Assembly: GCA_910579275.1 (NCBI GenBank)
Contig: CAJTTO010000051.1
Coordinates: 1-26,327, forward strand
Reading direction: 5' to 3'
Source of the DNA: an uncultured Lachnospiraceae bacterium
GTDB taxonomy: Bacteria; Bacillota; Clostridia; Lachnospirales; Lachnospiraceae
DNA length: 26,327 nt
This document shows, one piece after another, positions 16,260 through 24,800 of the stretch. Numbering within the stretch: the stretch's first letter is position 1; the number at the start of each line of letters is the position of its first letter. The notes under the pieces were generated by a model. It searched no databases, was not told the origin of the DNA, and saw only the letters and a list, made by a program, of their open reading frames with translations. Both the position numbers and the translations under genes were made by a program.

Positions 16260-17510
16260 TCAAATATCTGCTGAAAATCTTTTAAATATATTTTTTGTGC
16301 CAATGGCAATCATCAGCGACACGATACCCGAAAATAAAACAACAGCATATTCAAACCCTTTACAAAGCTCAAACAGGACGCCATAAAATGCATTGCCCAA
16401 TGGCTGCGCGCACATGGAAACGGTAAGAATGACAGCAATTACCTTTCCAATTAAATTTTGCGGGGTTTCTGTCTGGATAAAGGACAGCATCTGTACGGTA
16501 AAAATCGTTGAACATACCATAATGGCAAAGCAGCATACGGTCATGACAATATAATTTACGATTGCAGATGAAAACAGTATCAATGAAGCACCGATGGGAA
16601 ACACGCATACCGCACAAGCGATTACGAGATTGCCCGATTTACAAATCGCCAGTCTGTTTGCAAAAATGCCTGATCCGATCCCGCCTGCCAGCCCGCCTGC
16701 CGCCAATGCTCCCTCCGCAAAACCATACAGCCTGTTCGCCTGTGAAGCATCTAAATTTAATACTTCTGTTACCAGATATGGAAGTGCGACAATTATCATT
16801 GCGGCAAGAAACAAATTAATTCCGCAGATTACAAGAACGGCTTTTCCGATAACAGGCTTCTCCTTTCGGATAAAGCGGATGCTCTCTGCAAAATCGGTTC
16901 TCGCCGTCCTTAATATGCCGCCACCTGAAGTTTGTTTCCGGAACGGTATTTTAATAAAAATCTCCATAACCGCCGACAGCATAAAGCATACCATGCAAAC
17001 CAACAATACAGGCTTTAATCCATATGCACTGTATAAAATGCCGCCAAGTACAGGGCCAATCAAGGACGCAAACGAGCTGATTGTATTGATGATAGAATTC
17101 GCCGCCATAAAATTATCCTGATTGGTAAGTGCAGGGATACTAGCCTGCACGGATGGCTGATATGCACCCGCAATGCCATACAAAAGGCTCAATGTAACCG
17201 TCAAAAGGAGAATAAGATTTACTTCATCCATAAGCAGAGAAAAACCTAAGATCACTGCTGCCGTAAAAAAATCCAGTATTACCATAATATTTCTTTTATT
17301 AACCCTGTCCGCAACAATGCCGCCAATAGGTGACAGCAAAATGGCAGGGATAAAGGCACACGCTGTAACGGTTCCGTAAAGTGCAGATGAACCTGTCAAA
17401 TTTAATAAATATAGCGGTAATGCAAATCTTATGGTTGCATTTCCAAACAAAGAGATAATCTGACCGATGACAACTAACGTAAAATCCTTTGAAAACAGTT
17501 TTTGATTCAT
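16260..17510 (-). CDS. Major facilitator superfamily exporter (MFS_3/macrolide-efflux-like)
   Basis: 416 residues with about twelve membrane segments. The loop after helix 2 has GGIVADRVNKRNIMV, the MFS motif A (GxxxDRxxRR type), and the fold is that of the MFS_3/DUF894 drug exporters. Substrate unknown; macrolides and siderophores are typical for relatives. The start is the ATG ending at 17510, with GGAGG upstream; thirteen extra codons of open frame are ignored. It lies 221 bp after a TetR-family gene on the same strand, so it is probably the regulator's target, but a hairpin (17669-17690) and a gene fragment (17553-17678) lie between them. Confidence 0.93.
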   Translation of the reverse strand: MNQKLFSKDFTLVVIGQIISLFGNATIRFALPLYLLNLTGSSALYGTVTACAFIPAILLSPIGGIVADRVNKRNIMVILDFFTAAVILGFSLLMDEVNLILLLTVTLSLLYGIAGAYQPSVQASIPALTNQDNFMAANSIINTISSFASLIGPVLGGILYSAYGLKPVLLVCMVCFMLSAVMEIFIKIPFRKQTSGGGILRTARTDFAESIRFIRKEKPVIGKAVLVICGINLFLAAMIIVALPYLVTEVLNLDASQANRLYGFAEGALAAGGLAGGIGSGIFANRLAICKSGNLVIACAVCVFPIGASLILFSSAIVNYIVMTVCCFAIMVCSTIFTVQMLSFIQTETPQNLIGKVIAVILTVSMCAQPLGNAFYGVLFELCKGFEYAVVLFSGIVSLMIAIGTKNIFKRFSADI

Positions 17511-17552
17511 TCTATAAACCTCCATTTTTATTCCGTATTTCTTCCGCAATAT

Positions 17553-17678
17553 TCACTGATAATCCCTTTTCCAATTCGCAAACAGCTCTGCTTCTTTGGA
17601 TGTGCCGCTTCCTCCTGACACAAGCCTTTTCCAGTACCGCACGTCGGTATGTATTTGTTTAAAATATATCTGCCCGTT
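17553..17678 (-). pseudogene. C-terminal gene fragment of unknown identity
   Basis: A 41-codon open stretch without ATG that reads like a genuine protein tail: it contains TDVRYWKRLVSGGSGTSKEA and ends FANWKRDYQ. It is bounded by a TAA upstream and a natural-looking TGA, and lies entirely in the TetR-MFS spacer. No family recognised. The protein-like composition suggests the 3' end of a displaced gene, but 41 codons can also be open by chance. Confidence 0.3.
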
Positions 17679-17690
17679 TTACAGGGCAGA
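17669..17690 (-). terminator. Possible weak terminator or attenuator between tetR and MFS genes
   Basis: A perfect 7-bp GC-rich stem (TCTGCCC with GGGCAGA) closes an 8-base loop, followed on the minus strand by ATATATTTT rather than a clean T-run. It could reduce read-through from the TetR gene into the MFS gene. Confidence 0.45.
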
Positions 17691-17731
17691 GAATTTATTT
17701 ATGACAATAAAAATTACACAAATTATGCTTT

Positions 17732-18388
17732 CTATTGCTTATTCTTTTGATAGATAGATGCCAGTTCCTGCAATCTCTCTAATATTTCGTTATCCACAAT
17801 ATCCAGACCAAAGCCTTGCAGCATCTGTCTGAATACCATAAACTTGCGGTAGGATTCTTCCTCAGTACTGTCAAATATCATAGGATTCATCCAGACATTT
17901 GCTGCAAGCAAAATCAGTTCTGCCAATTGCTCCGGGTAATCCGTTTTGATAGAGCCGTCTGAAATACCCTGCCTGATAATCGGCAAAATATAGTCTGGCG
18001 CTGCGTTATCTATGGTATCATGCAAAAGACTGAAAAGAAGTTTCGGGTTATTATGGAAATCCGGAGCTACTGTAAAAATATCATTCTGTACCGGCCGGCT
18101 GATTGATTCCCTGAAAATGGTTTTCAACTTTTCCTTGCCATTAAGGTCAGAACGGTCACGAATGACTGCAAGCATCTGATTCGATTCAGCAGTCATCCTA
18201 TCTGTAACAGCAACTAAAATCTCCTCCTTTGACTTAAAATGATGATAGATGGCACCTTTGCTAAGACCGCCTAAATTATTTATAATATCCTGAATGGAAG
18301 TATGCTCATACCCCTTTTCCATGAATAAGCGGAAAGCAACGTCTAATATTAAATTAACCGTTTCTTCCGGATGCCTATTCCTTGCCAT
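17732..18388 (-). CDS. TetR/AcrR family transcriptional regulator
   Basis: 218 residues. The N-terminal helix-turn-helix is typical: ILDVAFRLFMEKGYEHTSIQ followed by DIINNLGGLSKGAIYHHFKSKEEIL. The C-terminal helical ligand domain has no recognisable specificity. The start ATG is preceded by GGGGGTGAG. It is transcribed from a promoter overlapped by two palindromic operators (18406-18422 and 18433-18449), so it should repress itself and the downstream MFS exporter gene. It stands at the edge of the AT-rich accessory region. Confidence 0.94.
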   Translation of the reverse strand: MARNRHPEETVNLILDVAFRLFMEKGYEHTSIQDIINNLGGLSKGAIYHHFKSKEEILVAVTDRMTAESNQMLAVIRDRSDLNGKEKLKTIFRESISRPVQNDIFTVAPDFHNNPKLLFSLLHDTIDNAAPDYILPIIRQGISDGSIKTDYPEQLAELILLAANVWMNPMIFDSTEEESYRKFMVFRQMLQGFGLDIVDNEILERLQELASIYQKNKQ

Positions 18389-18405
18389 ATTTTCTCACCC
18401 CCTTG

Positions 18406-18422
18406 ACATACTAATAGTATGT
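18406..18422. promoter_or_regulatory. TetR operator 1
   Basis: A perfect 17-bp palindrome, ACATACTAATAGTATGT, about 18 bp upstream of the TetR start codon, downstream of the regulator's -10 region. It has the size and symmetry of a TetR-family operator. Confidence 0.75.
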
Positions 18423-18427
18423 ATTTA

Positions 18428-18456
18428 TGTTATCATACTGTTGGTATGTTTGTCAA
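18428..18456 (-). promoter_or_regulatory. Promoter of the tetR gene, with operator 2 in the spacer
   Basis: On the minus strand a consensus TTGACA -35 (18451-18456) is followed after 17 bp by ATAACA (18428-18433). The spacer contains CATAC-N5-GTATG (18434-18448), a second copy of the operator, centred 27 bp from the first. A facing TTGACA (18403-18408) with TATGTT after 17 bp also exists on the plus strand, but no plus-strand gene follows it. Confidence 0.6.
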
Positions 18457-18472
18457 GATATTTGATCGGGCA

Positions 18473-18571
18473 TCAAGCCATGCCCTCTATGAACCGCCCA
18501 AAGTGTTCTTGTGCCTGTCTGTTGATGTCAATTCCGCTTGTAAGAAAATTCGTGTATGTCTTCTCTCCCGA
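18473..18571 (-). pseudogene. TnpV-like transposon gene fragment
   Basis: An open stretch of 32 codons with no start codon reads TYTNFLTSG and then IDINRQAQEHFGRFIEGMA before its stop. This resembles the middle of TnpV, a small protein of Firmicutes transposons, where YTNLLTSG is followed by ADIDxQAxxxFxRLxxxM; a few residues between the two blocks are missing here. It is a short fossil of a mobile element at the start of the AT-rich island. Identification is from memory of the family. Confidence 0.42.
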
Positions 18572-18651
18572 TCAATGCAAATAGCACATGTTATATATTT
18601 CCGTCTGTATCTGTAAAATCCAAAAGCAAAATATTCCTACAGATTTAAATC

Positions 18652-19141
18652 TTACACACATTGAAATACTGTCCTATGTAATTTCATATCAGGAAAAAGT
18701 TCATTCAATTTTTCGTAAATCGTAACCACTTCTTTATTTTTAAAATAATCAATATTTTTATATTCCCTTGCCCTATATAAAACTGTACCTGTACATAGTT
18801 CGACAATTGCATACACAGAAACATTGTCTACTTTTTCCAACAATTCACTTTTTGGGAAAAAACGGCTATTATGCTTAATATCTTCCCGAAATTTTTTCCA
18901 AAGTTTCTCGTTCTCATGTTCTTGCATCAAAATTAACCAAAAAAGCATCAATGTCCAATAGTCATTATTATCTTCTAAATTATCAGAAGATCCCCCACAT
19001 TCAAAAATATTTTTTTCACTATTTTCTGTTGAACCATTTATTTCTTCTTTATTGTTTCCAGTTTCTCTTACTCTTTCAGTGTTATCATTTTTTTATTCCA
19101 TCCATAGAAAATTACGAATCGTTTTCGTTGTTAAATTCCAT
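18652..19141 (-). pseudogene. Broken RES-type (NAD-targeting toxin-like) gene
   Basis: The longest start-to-stop piece (18652-18951) begins at TTG, but the frame is open upstream to about 19100 and continues the protein (SSDNLEDNNDYWTLMLFWL). It contains WKKFREDIKHNSRFFPKSEL and CTGTVLYRARE, which is the start of RES-domain proteins, whose relatives such as MbcT degrade NAD. The catalytic body of the RES domain is missing: after YRARE only about 35 residues remain before the stop. Upstream, an ATG at 19141 opens a frame broken by a TAA (19112-19114) and by a frame difference across an A7 run (minus strand, 19088-19094). I read this as a degraded gene; an active short protein from 18951 is the alternative. 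Confidence 0.45.
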
Positions 19142-19380
19142 CTTAGTCTAAGATTTAGCTCAACTTAGCCCAAGTTTAGTCCAAGACAAGTCCAACTTAG
19201 TCCAAGATTAGCTAGAATATACCCAATATAAATGCCAAAAACAAGTCCAACTTAGCCCAAGATTAGCTCAAATACTGCTACGCTAATCAAAACAACTAAA
19301 TCTTACCCACACTTTCAAATTGAAAACTATCTTGCATAGACTAATAACCTTGTTTTAGTCTTGTTTAAATCTTGTTAAGT
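19141..19380. repeat. Cluster of degenerate TTAGTCCAAG-type short repeats
   Basis: The segment is filled with variants of CTTAGTCCAAG/ATTAGCTCAA at intervals of about 10-13 bp. A 28-bp element at 19186-19213 recurs at 19241-19268 with one mismatch (period 55 bp). A 7-bp inverted repeat (19338-19344 with 19355-19361) uses the same TTAGTCT word. The 300-base spacer between the ATP-binding protein gene and the RES fragment otherwise contains no gene. Function unknown. Confidence 0.7.
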
Positions 19381-19383
19381 TTC

Positions 19384-21057
19384 TCATTTATCAGACAACA
19401 TCCATTTTGCTTTGTGTCCAGTGCCTTCAACATTTACTATTCCTTCTCTTTTCATTGCCTGAAGAATATTAGAAACCTTTTTTGTTTGCTGCTTTTCATC
19501 CATAATAGCAGGTAATGCTCCTTCTAACACAGCTTTTATATCAGAAACTTTAGCGTTAGTCATTGTCTTTAAAGCATTAATTACCAACTGTTCATACACA
19601 TCTTTGTCCAGTCCTTTATTTTTCACATATTCAACTGGTTTACCTACCATATTTGCGACTTTATATGAAACAAAAATGTGAGGATATCTACCTTCTACCA
19701 GTCCTGCTTTTCTCAACAAACTGTACTCCTCTTTGGAGATAACTTCTTTCTTTTGCACTTTGTCCAACAAAAATACTGTATGCAAATCCAAATCTCCATT
19801 ACTATGAAGCAATTGTGTATAATTTCTGTCAAGAATTTTTCCGTATAATGTAACTTTTACACGATTAATATCCTCTAAATCATATGTGGGTAGCGGAAAG
19901 CATTTATCTCTTTGAATCTGATACATCATGGGTATACCCATCGCATTTGTATCTATCATATAAAGATTAACCATTGCATGACATAAAAATCCGTTCCTGT
20001 AATAAGGCGGCTTATATCCTTCTTCAAGCGCCTGCTCTACTGTTTCTGGAATAAAGTTACCTTCATTGATAAATACCAGTCTATCTTCAAATTCTTCCAC
20101 ATTGATTTTCCCTCGTAGTTGATAATTAGAATGAGCAATGCAATTGTTCAAAATTTCTTTCACTACATCGGGATCATACTGATCAACCTCATCCGGAAAT
20201 AATGTTTGCTGCCCCGCAATATAACGATATTTTTCGTTCCTAATCTTTGCATAGGTTTTATCAACAGCCAAAAGAAGTGGCATATCAAAATGCTCATATG
20301 CTTTAGCTGAACCATCCCCATTATATAAAGTCCACGTTATTCTTGGAATAAATCCATCAAACAAATATAACGATTCTTCTTTCCCTAAAAGAATAAGTGC
20401 TGTATTTGTCACTTTTCCCTTTATTAATAGTCCAGCCTTATTCAATATCTCTATGTTAGACATTTTCTCTAGCATTTCTGTAGACTTCTTTGAAGCTTTT
20501 TGCTTTTTAATAAATAAGGTACGTGCATAATTCACTGCTTCTGGATCTAAATCATCCATATCTGCATTCTCTACAATTTCCTTCGACCAATCAACTCCAA
20601 CCTGACTACGAATTAAATCCACTTTATCCATCGGCAGCGGACAAGTACTTTCATCTTCTCTTGCATAAGCAGCACCATTCCATGTGGTAGGGATACCGCG
20701 AAGCGCGGGCGGAATCTGAAAAGCAACTATTCGCTTTCCCTCTAACTCCAACTCGTATATTTCCATAAATGTTAATCGTTCATTTGTTCCAATTACGATC
20801 TCTTTTTTCAATCTTTGCAGACTTCCATCTTTTCTGTATTCTGTTCCAATAATTTCTTTTTTATTGGTAACACCAAATATAAGCCATGCCTCTTTTCTAT
20901 CTCTGATATTCGCTTCATTGCCCAGTGCAGAAAAATATTTTCCAATGTCTTTAAAAGAATAATTGGTTTTTGCCTCTTTGAACTCTACCACTTCATCTTC
21001 AAAGTTTTCTACCATCTGTATGACTTTTTCTATAAGTTTCCTTTCTGTATATATCAT
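19384..21057 (-). CDS. Schlafen-type AlbA_2 domain ATP-binding protein
   Basis: 557 residues. The N-terminal AlbA_2/Schlafen domain (about 15-150) shows FEDEVVEFKEAK, SALGNEAN and EAWLIFGVTNKKEIIGTEYR. The central GHKL-like ATPase region (HATPase_c_4 type) has DVVKEILNNCIAHSNYQLRG, then RLVFINEGNFIP, the expected N and G boxes. A C-terminal winged-helix region ends in GTGHKAKWMLSDK. Such proteins are common in prokaryotic defence islands and as putative regulators; their target is mostly unknown. The start has AAAGGGG upstream. It is the last intact gene of the hsd-linked cluster, 64 bp after a small unknown gene, and AT-rich like its neighbours. Confidence 0.9.
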   Translation of the reverse strand: MIYTERKLIEKVIQMVENFEDEVVEFKEAKTNYSFKDIGKYFSALGNEANIRDRKEAWLIFGVTNKKEIIGTEYRKDGSLQRLKKEIVIGTNERLTFMEIYELELEGKRIVAFQIPPALRGIPTTWNGAAYAREDESTCPLPMDKVDLIRSQVGVDWSKEIVENADMDDLDPEAVNYARTLFIKKQKASKKSTEMLEKMSNIEILNKAGLLIKGKVTNTALILLGKEESLYLFDGFIPRITWTLYNGDGSAKAYEHFDMPLLLAVDKTYAKIRNEKYRYIAGQQTLFPDEVDQYDPDVVKEILNNCIAHSNYQLRGKINVEEFEDRLVFINEGNFIPETVEQALEEGYKPPYYRNGFLCHAMVNLYMIDTNAMGIPMMYQIQRDKCFPLPTYDLEDINRVKVTLYGKILDRNYTQLLHSNGDLDLHTVFLLDKVQKKEVISKEEYSLLRKAGLVEGRYPHIFVSYKVANMVGKPVEYVKNKGLDKDVYEQLVINALKTMTNAKVSDIKAVLEGALPAIMDEKQQTKKVSNILQAMKREGIVNVEGTGHKAKWMLSDK

Positions 21058-21121
21058 TATTTCCCCTTTCCCAAAATGCCCGTTATTTTAGTTCTTACAA
21101 TAGCTTTTTATCTTAAATATA

Positions 21122-21394
21122 CTATGTATTCTTTTCTATAACCAATTTGTCCACTTCTTCCTTGTATTTAATTAATAAATCAGCTTCTTCTTTTAGTAAA
21201 AAATAAAGTTGTACATAGGGTGCCATAATATTTGCATTCTCAGAATGAGAAATTACTTCTATCCAATCACAGGTAGTATCTTTATAACTTTTACTTATAA
21301 CATCCGTTATTTTCTCCTTGCCCGACATTATGGAAATATTTCCAAGAATATTTCCTCTTGTATCTAGTGAAAATGATTTCTCAACAAAACCCAT
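21122..21394 (-). CDS. Small protein of unknown function in the hsd cluster
   Basis: 90 residues from the ATG ending at 21394, which has AAAGGA nine bases upstream; an ATG six codons earlier (21412) is possible but has a poorer site. No family recognised. The N-terminal half looks like a short beta-rich domain (FSLDTRGNILGNISIMSG), and the C-terminus is a charged helix (LLKEEADLLIKYKEEVDKLV). It lies between hsdR (71 bp) and the AlbA_2 gene (64 bp) on the same strand with similar base composition, so it is probably a real cargo gene co-transcribed with both. Confidence 0.6.
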   Translation of the reverse strand: MGFVEKSFSLDTRGNILGNISIMSGKEKITDVISKSYKDTTCDWIEVISHSENANIMAPYVQLYFLLKEEADLLIKYKEEVDKLVIEKNT

Positions 21395-21465
21395 CGTATT
21401 AAATCCTTTCATCCACTCATAAAATAACTATATAATACTTTCACTTTGGCAAATACTTCACATCC

Positions 21466-24400
21466 TCATCTCATACTAACAAGCTCCACATACTTCTCAT
21501 AATAAGCCATCAGTCTGTCAATAACCCTTTTCTTCTTCTCCGCCCTGTTCCCTCCGCCAAAACGCGATACCGCAGGCATAATAGCATCAATATCCGTTCC
21601 TGTTGTTTTCAGCACACCATCCCGAAACGAATTGTCTATAAATTTATGTGTTTCTTCCATCTTTAATTTTTCTTCCTCAATAATCACAACAAGGTCATTT
21701 TCTCTCTGCTCGTCCACAAACTTTTTCCAGTCCCCATCCACTTCGGTCTGCGCATTGATTCTTGAAAGAAAATTCCTGATTAGCTCCATTTTACTGCGCA
21801 GATTCATACTGGAATTAACTGCCTTTTCAATCATTACTACAATCTCTTTATTTTGGTTGCCTTCCTGCTGATATTTTTTTACCAGCATAAGAATATAGTC
21901 TATATTGATTTCCACCTGTTTTACAAGCTCAATTTCAAACACCACATTATCATTGATATTTTCTTTCTTTTCATTTCCCTTTGATTTATATTTCTGATAA
22001 AGGTCAATGTACTCACTCTGGTAATCCTGAAAATCACGTTCAGAAAGAATTTCCATTCCCTCAAAATTATCAAAGGTGGAAAGAATATTCTTCATTCTGA
22101 GAATTGCTCCGTAAAGCATAATAAACGCTTTCTCCGCCTTCTCCCCTTCAAACGATGCGGGCAGCGGAAAAAGAGTTTTCAACTTGTCTATTAATTCCAC
22201 ATAACCGTCAAAATGCTTCCCGTTCTCATCATATCCATTATAGTAGCTCTCAAAATTTTTTAGTAAAACAACGCTCCCTGCCTCTTTGTCCCCAAAAAGT
22301 GCTATCGCATTATTTGTTTCTTCCTCCAAATTACGAAAACATACAATATTCCCAAAAGTCTTTACAGAATTGAGAATACGATTTGTCCTCGAAAATGCCT
22401 GTAATAATCCATGATATTTCAAGTTCTTGTCCACCCACAGGGTATTCAATGTGGTTGCATCAAAACCTGTAAGAAACATATTGACCACAATCAAAATATC
22501 AATTTCTCGGTTTTTCATCCTAAGAGAAACATCTTTATAGTAATTTTGAAACTTATCGCTTGATGTATCATAATTTGTCTTGAAAATCCTGTTATAATCA
22601 TCAATCGCCATTTCAAGAAAATCTCTGGAACTTTTATCAAGTCCGTCTGTATTTTCTGAATTTTCGTCCTCTACAAAATCATCGTTTTCTGCTTCATTTA
22701 CTCCATAACTATATATCGTTGCCACTCTAAGTCTATGTGATTGTCCTGCTGGTGCAGCTTGTGACAGTTTATCCATCTGCCTCTTAAATTCTGTATAATA
22801 CAATTTTGCCGCATCTATGGAACTAACCGCAAAGATAGAATTGAACCCCTTCATACGGACAGATTCTTTAATTTCTTCTATCTTGCCCTTATTCTTTGCC
22901 TGACTGCCTGCTACCTCCTGTACATTCATCAATTTAGAAAAGTCAAAGCTTTCCTTATTTCTCTTTGTCTTTTGGTCAAAATGTTCCAAAATATACTTTA
23001 CTATCTCAGTAATTCGCTTTGGCTCTAAAAGTGCCTTCTCTGTGTCAATAGCTGATACCTGCTTGTCCCGTCCGCCTTCCCAATGATGCGAAGCTTCATT
23101 TTCTTTAATCGTTTTAATATAATCAATACGGAACGGCAGTACATTTTCATCATTGATTGCATCTACAATCGTATATGTATGAAGTTTATCGCCAAATGCC
23201 TGTGGTGTCGTGCGTAAATCAGCGTTTTTTCCACTTCCGGCATTATCTGCAAAAATCGGCGTTCCTGTGAAACCAAAAATCTGATAATTCTTAAAATTCT
23301 TGGTAATGGCAATATGCATATCTCCAAACTGTGAACGATGGCATTCATCAAATACTAACACAATATGTCTGTTGAATACCTCATGACATTTATATCTTCT
23401 GATAAAATTGTCCAGCTTTTGAATTGTGGTAATGATAATTTTGGCATTATCATTCTCTAACTGTTCCTTCAAAATAGCTGTTGATGTATTACTGTTGGCA
23501 GCGCCTTTTTGAAAACGGTCATATTCTTTCATAGTCTGATAATCAAGGTCTTTGCGGTCAACAACAAAAAGCACTTTGTCCACAAAGTCAAGCTGACTTG
23601 CCAACTGTGCAGTCTTAAATGACGTTAAAGTTTTACCACTTCCGGTTGTATGCCAAATATAGCCGCCTGCTTCCATCGTTCCCAATTTCTTATAATTCGT
23701 CGCAATTACAATACGATTCAATATTTTCTCTGTAGCAGCAATCTGATATGGACGCATAACAAGCAGTAATTCTTCCGAAGTAAATACACAATATTTTGCC
23801 AATACATTTAAAATGGTATGTTTTGACAGAAAGGTTTTTGTAAAATCTACAAGATCAGAGATAATCTTATTGTTTGCATCTGCCCAAAAAGAAGTGAACT
23901 CAAAACTGTTGCTGGTTTTTTTACCTTTATTTGTACCCTTTTCCTGCTCTTTAATATGGGCAGAACGAGTAGTATTGGAATAATACTTTGTATGTGTTCC
24001 GTTTGAAATAACAAATATCTGCACATATTCATATAGTCCGCTTCCTGCCCAAAAACTTTCACGCTGATAGCGGTTAATCTGATTGAACGCTTCCCGAATT
24101 GCAACACCCCTACGCTTCAGTTCCACATGAATAAGTGGAAATCCATTTACAAGAATTGTTACATCGTACCGATTATTAAACATTGCCTGCCCATCCGCAG
24201 GATAGGCATTATCTTTCTCTGACGCTTCATATTGATTAATCACCTGCAAACGATTGTTGTGGATATTGTTCTTGTCTATAAGCGTGATGTTCTTCGTACT
24301 TCCATCATCACGCTCCATATTCTTTACTGCATCTTCCTGAATAGTGCGTGTCTTTTCTACAATTCCTTCATTGGCATTGGCTATGTATTTATGAAAAAAA

Positions 24401-24645
24401 CGCTCCCACTCTGTATCTGTAAAATTGTAGGAATTAAGCTGTTCTATCTTCTTGCGCAGATTCTCAATCAGCCCCGCCTCTGTATGAATTTGCAGATATT
24501 CATATCCCTGTTCTGAAAGCATACGGATAAATTCTTTTTCCAAATCTGCTTCGCTCTGATAGCTGTCAGAGCGCTTGCTCTCCGGTATATATTCAGATAC
24601 TACTGTACTCTCATCCATGGAAGCAACCATATTAAATGTACTCAT
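21466..24645 (-). CDS. hsdR: Type I restriction endonuclease subunit R (HsdR)
   Basis: 1059 residues, full length for HsdR. The nuclease domain has Asp161 in RYDVTILVNG and Glu175-x-Lys177 in HVELKRRG. The translocase has Walker A HTTGSGKT at 332-339 and a Walker B/motif II DECH at 433-436, with helicase motif III-like FGFTGTP at 457-463 and the QAFSRTNR motif VI. The C-terminal helical domain that contacts the methylase core is present. It cleaves unmodified DNA after ATP-driven translocation, together with HsdM and HsdS. The start is preceded by AAAGGAG. The gene follows DUF4238 by 155 bp; that spacer carries a fragment of another gene that ends at the ribosome binding site. Confidence 0.97.
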   Translation of the reverse strand: MSTFNMVASMDESTVVSEYIPESKRSDSYQSEADLEKEFIRMLSEQGYEYLQIHTEAGLIENLRKKIEQLNSYNFTDTEWERFFHKYIANANEGIVEKTRTIQEDAVKNMERDDGSTKNITLIDKNNIHNNRLQVINQYEASEKDNAYPADGQAMFNNRYDVTILVNGFPLIHVELKRRGVAIREAFNQINRYQRESFWAGSGLYEYVQIFVISNGTHTKYYSNTTRSAHIKEQEKGTNKGKKTSNSFEFTSFWADANNKIISDLVDFTKTFLSKHTILNVLAKYCVFTSEELLLVMRPYQIAATEKILNRIVIATNYKKLGTMEAGGYIWHTTGSGKTLTSFKTAQLASQLDFVDKVLFVVDRKDLDYQTMKEYDRFQKGAANSNTSTAILKEQLENDNAKIIITTIQKLDNFIRRYKCHEVFNRHIVLVFDECHRSQFGDMHIAITKNFKNYQIFGFTGTPIFADNAGSGKNADLRTTPQAFGDKLHTYTIVDAINDENVLPFRIDYIKTIKENEASHHWEGGRDKQVSAIDTEKALLEPKRITEIVKYILEHFDQKTKRNKESFDFSKLMNVQEVAGSQAKNKGKIEEIKESVRMKGFNSIFAVSSIDAAKLYYTEFKRQMDKLSQAAPAGQSHRLRVATIYSYGVNEAENDDFVEDENSENTDGLDKSSRDFLEMAIDDYNRIFKTNYDTSSDKFQNYYKDVSLRMKNREIDILIVVNMFLTGFDATTLNTLWVDKNLKYHGLLQAFSRTNRILNSVKTFGNIVCFRNLEEETNNAIALFGDKEAGSVVLLKNFESYYNGYDENGKHFDGYVELIDKLKTLFPLPASFEGEKAEKAFIMLYGAILRMKNILSTFDNFEGMEILSERDFQDYQSEYIDLYQKYKSKGNEKKENINDNVVFEIELVKQVEINIDYILMLVKKYQQEGNQNKEIVVMIEKAVNSSMNLRSKMELIRNFLSRINAQTEVDGDWKKFVDEQRENDLVVIIEEEKLKMEETHKFIDNSFRDGVLKTTGTDIDAIMPAVSRFGGGNRAEKKKRVIDRLMAYYEKYVELVSMR

Positions 24646-24658
24646 TCGCTCAACTCCT

Positions 24659-24763
24659 TTAAATATCCATACCTAGTTCCATACCAAATAAAAATTTTTT
24701 TACAAGTAATGCCTTATCTTGATAAGTGTAAAATGCTTTGTGTCCAGCACAACAACTGTGCTC
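24659..24763 (-). pseudogene. C-terminal fragment of a gene formerly preceding hsdR
   Basis: A 34-codon open stretch without a usable start reads GHKAFYTYQDKALLVKKFLF and then GMELGMDI before a TAA that abuts the hsdR ribosome binding site. The position is exactly that of a natural upstream operon gene. It shares the 14-base word CTGGACACAAAGCA and the GHKA peptide with the C-terminal end of the AlbA_2 gene at about 19408-19421, so it may be the tail of a related protein. No intact copy is present. Confidence 0.4.
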
Positions 24764-24800
24764 TCATCTTCCTTTATTATGAAACCAAAATACAGCACGT

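Noticed and set aside
18294..18616. Short plus-strand frames downstream of the plus-facing promoter at the tetR operators.
   Set aside because: They overlap the tetR gene and the TnpV-like fragment in antisense, have no ribosome binding sites and no recognisable sequence.
19141..19380. CRISPR array.
   Set aside because: The repeats are degenerate, 10-13 bp long and contiguous, without constant repeats separated by unique spacers, and no cas genes are present.
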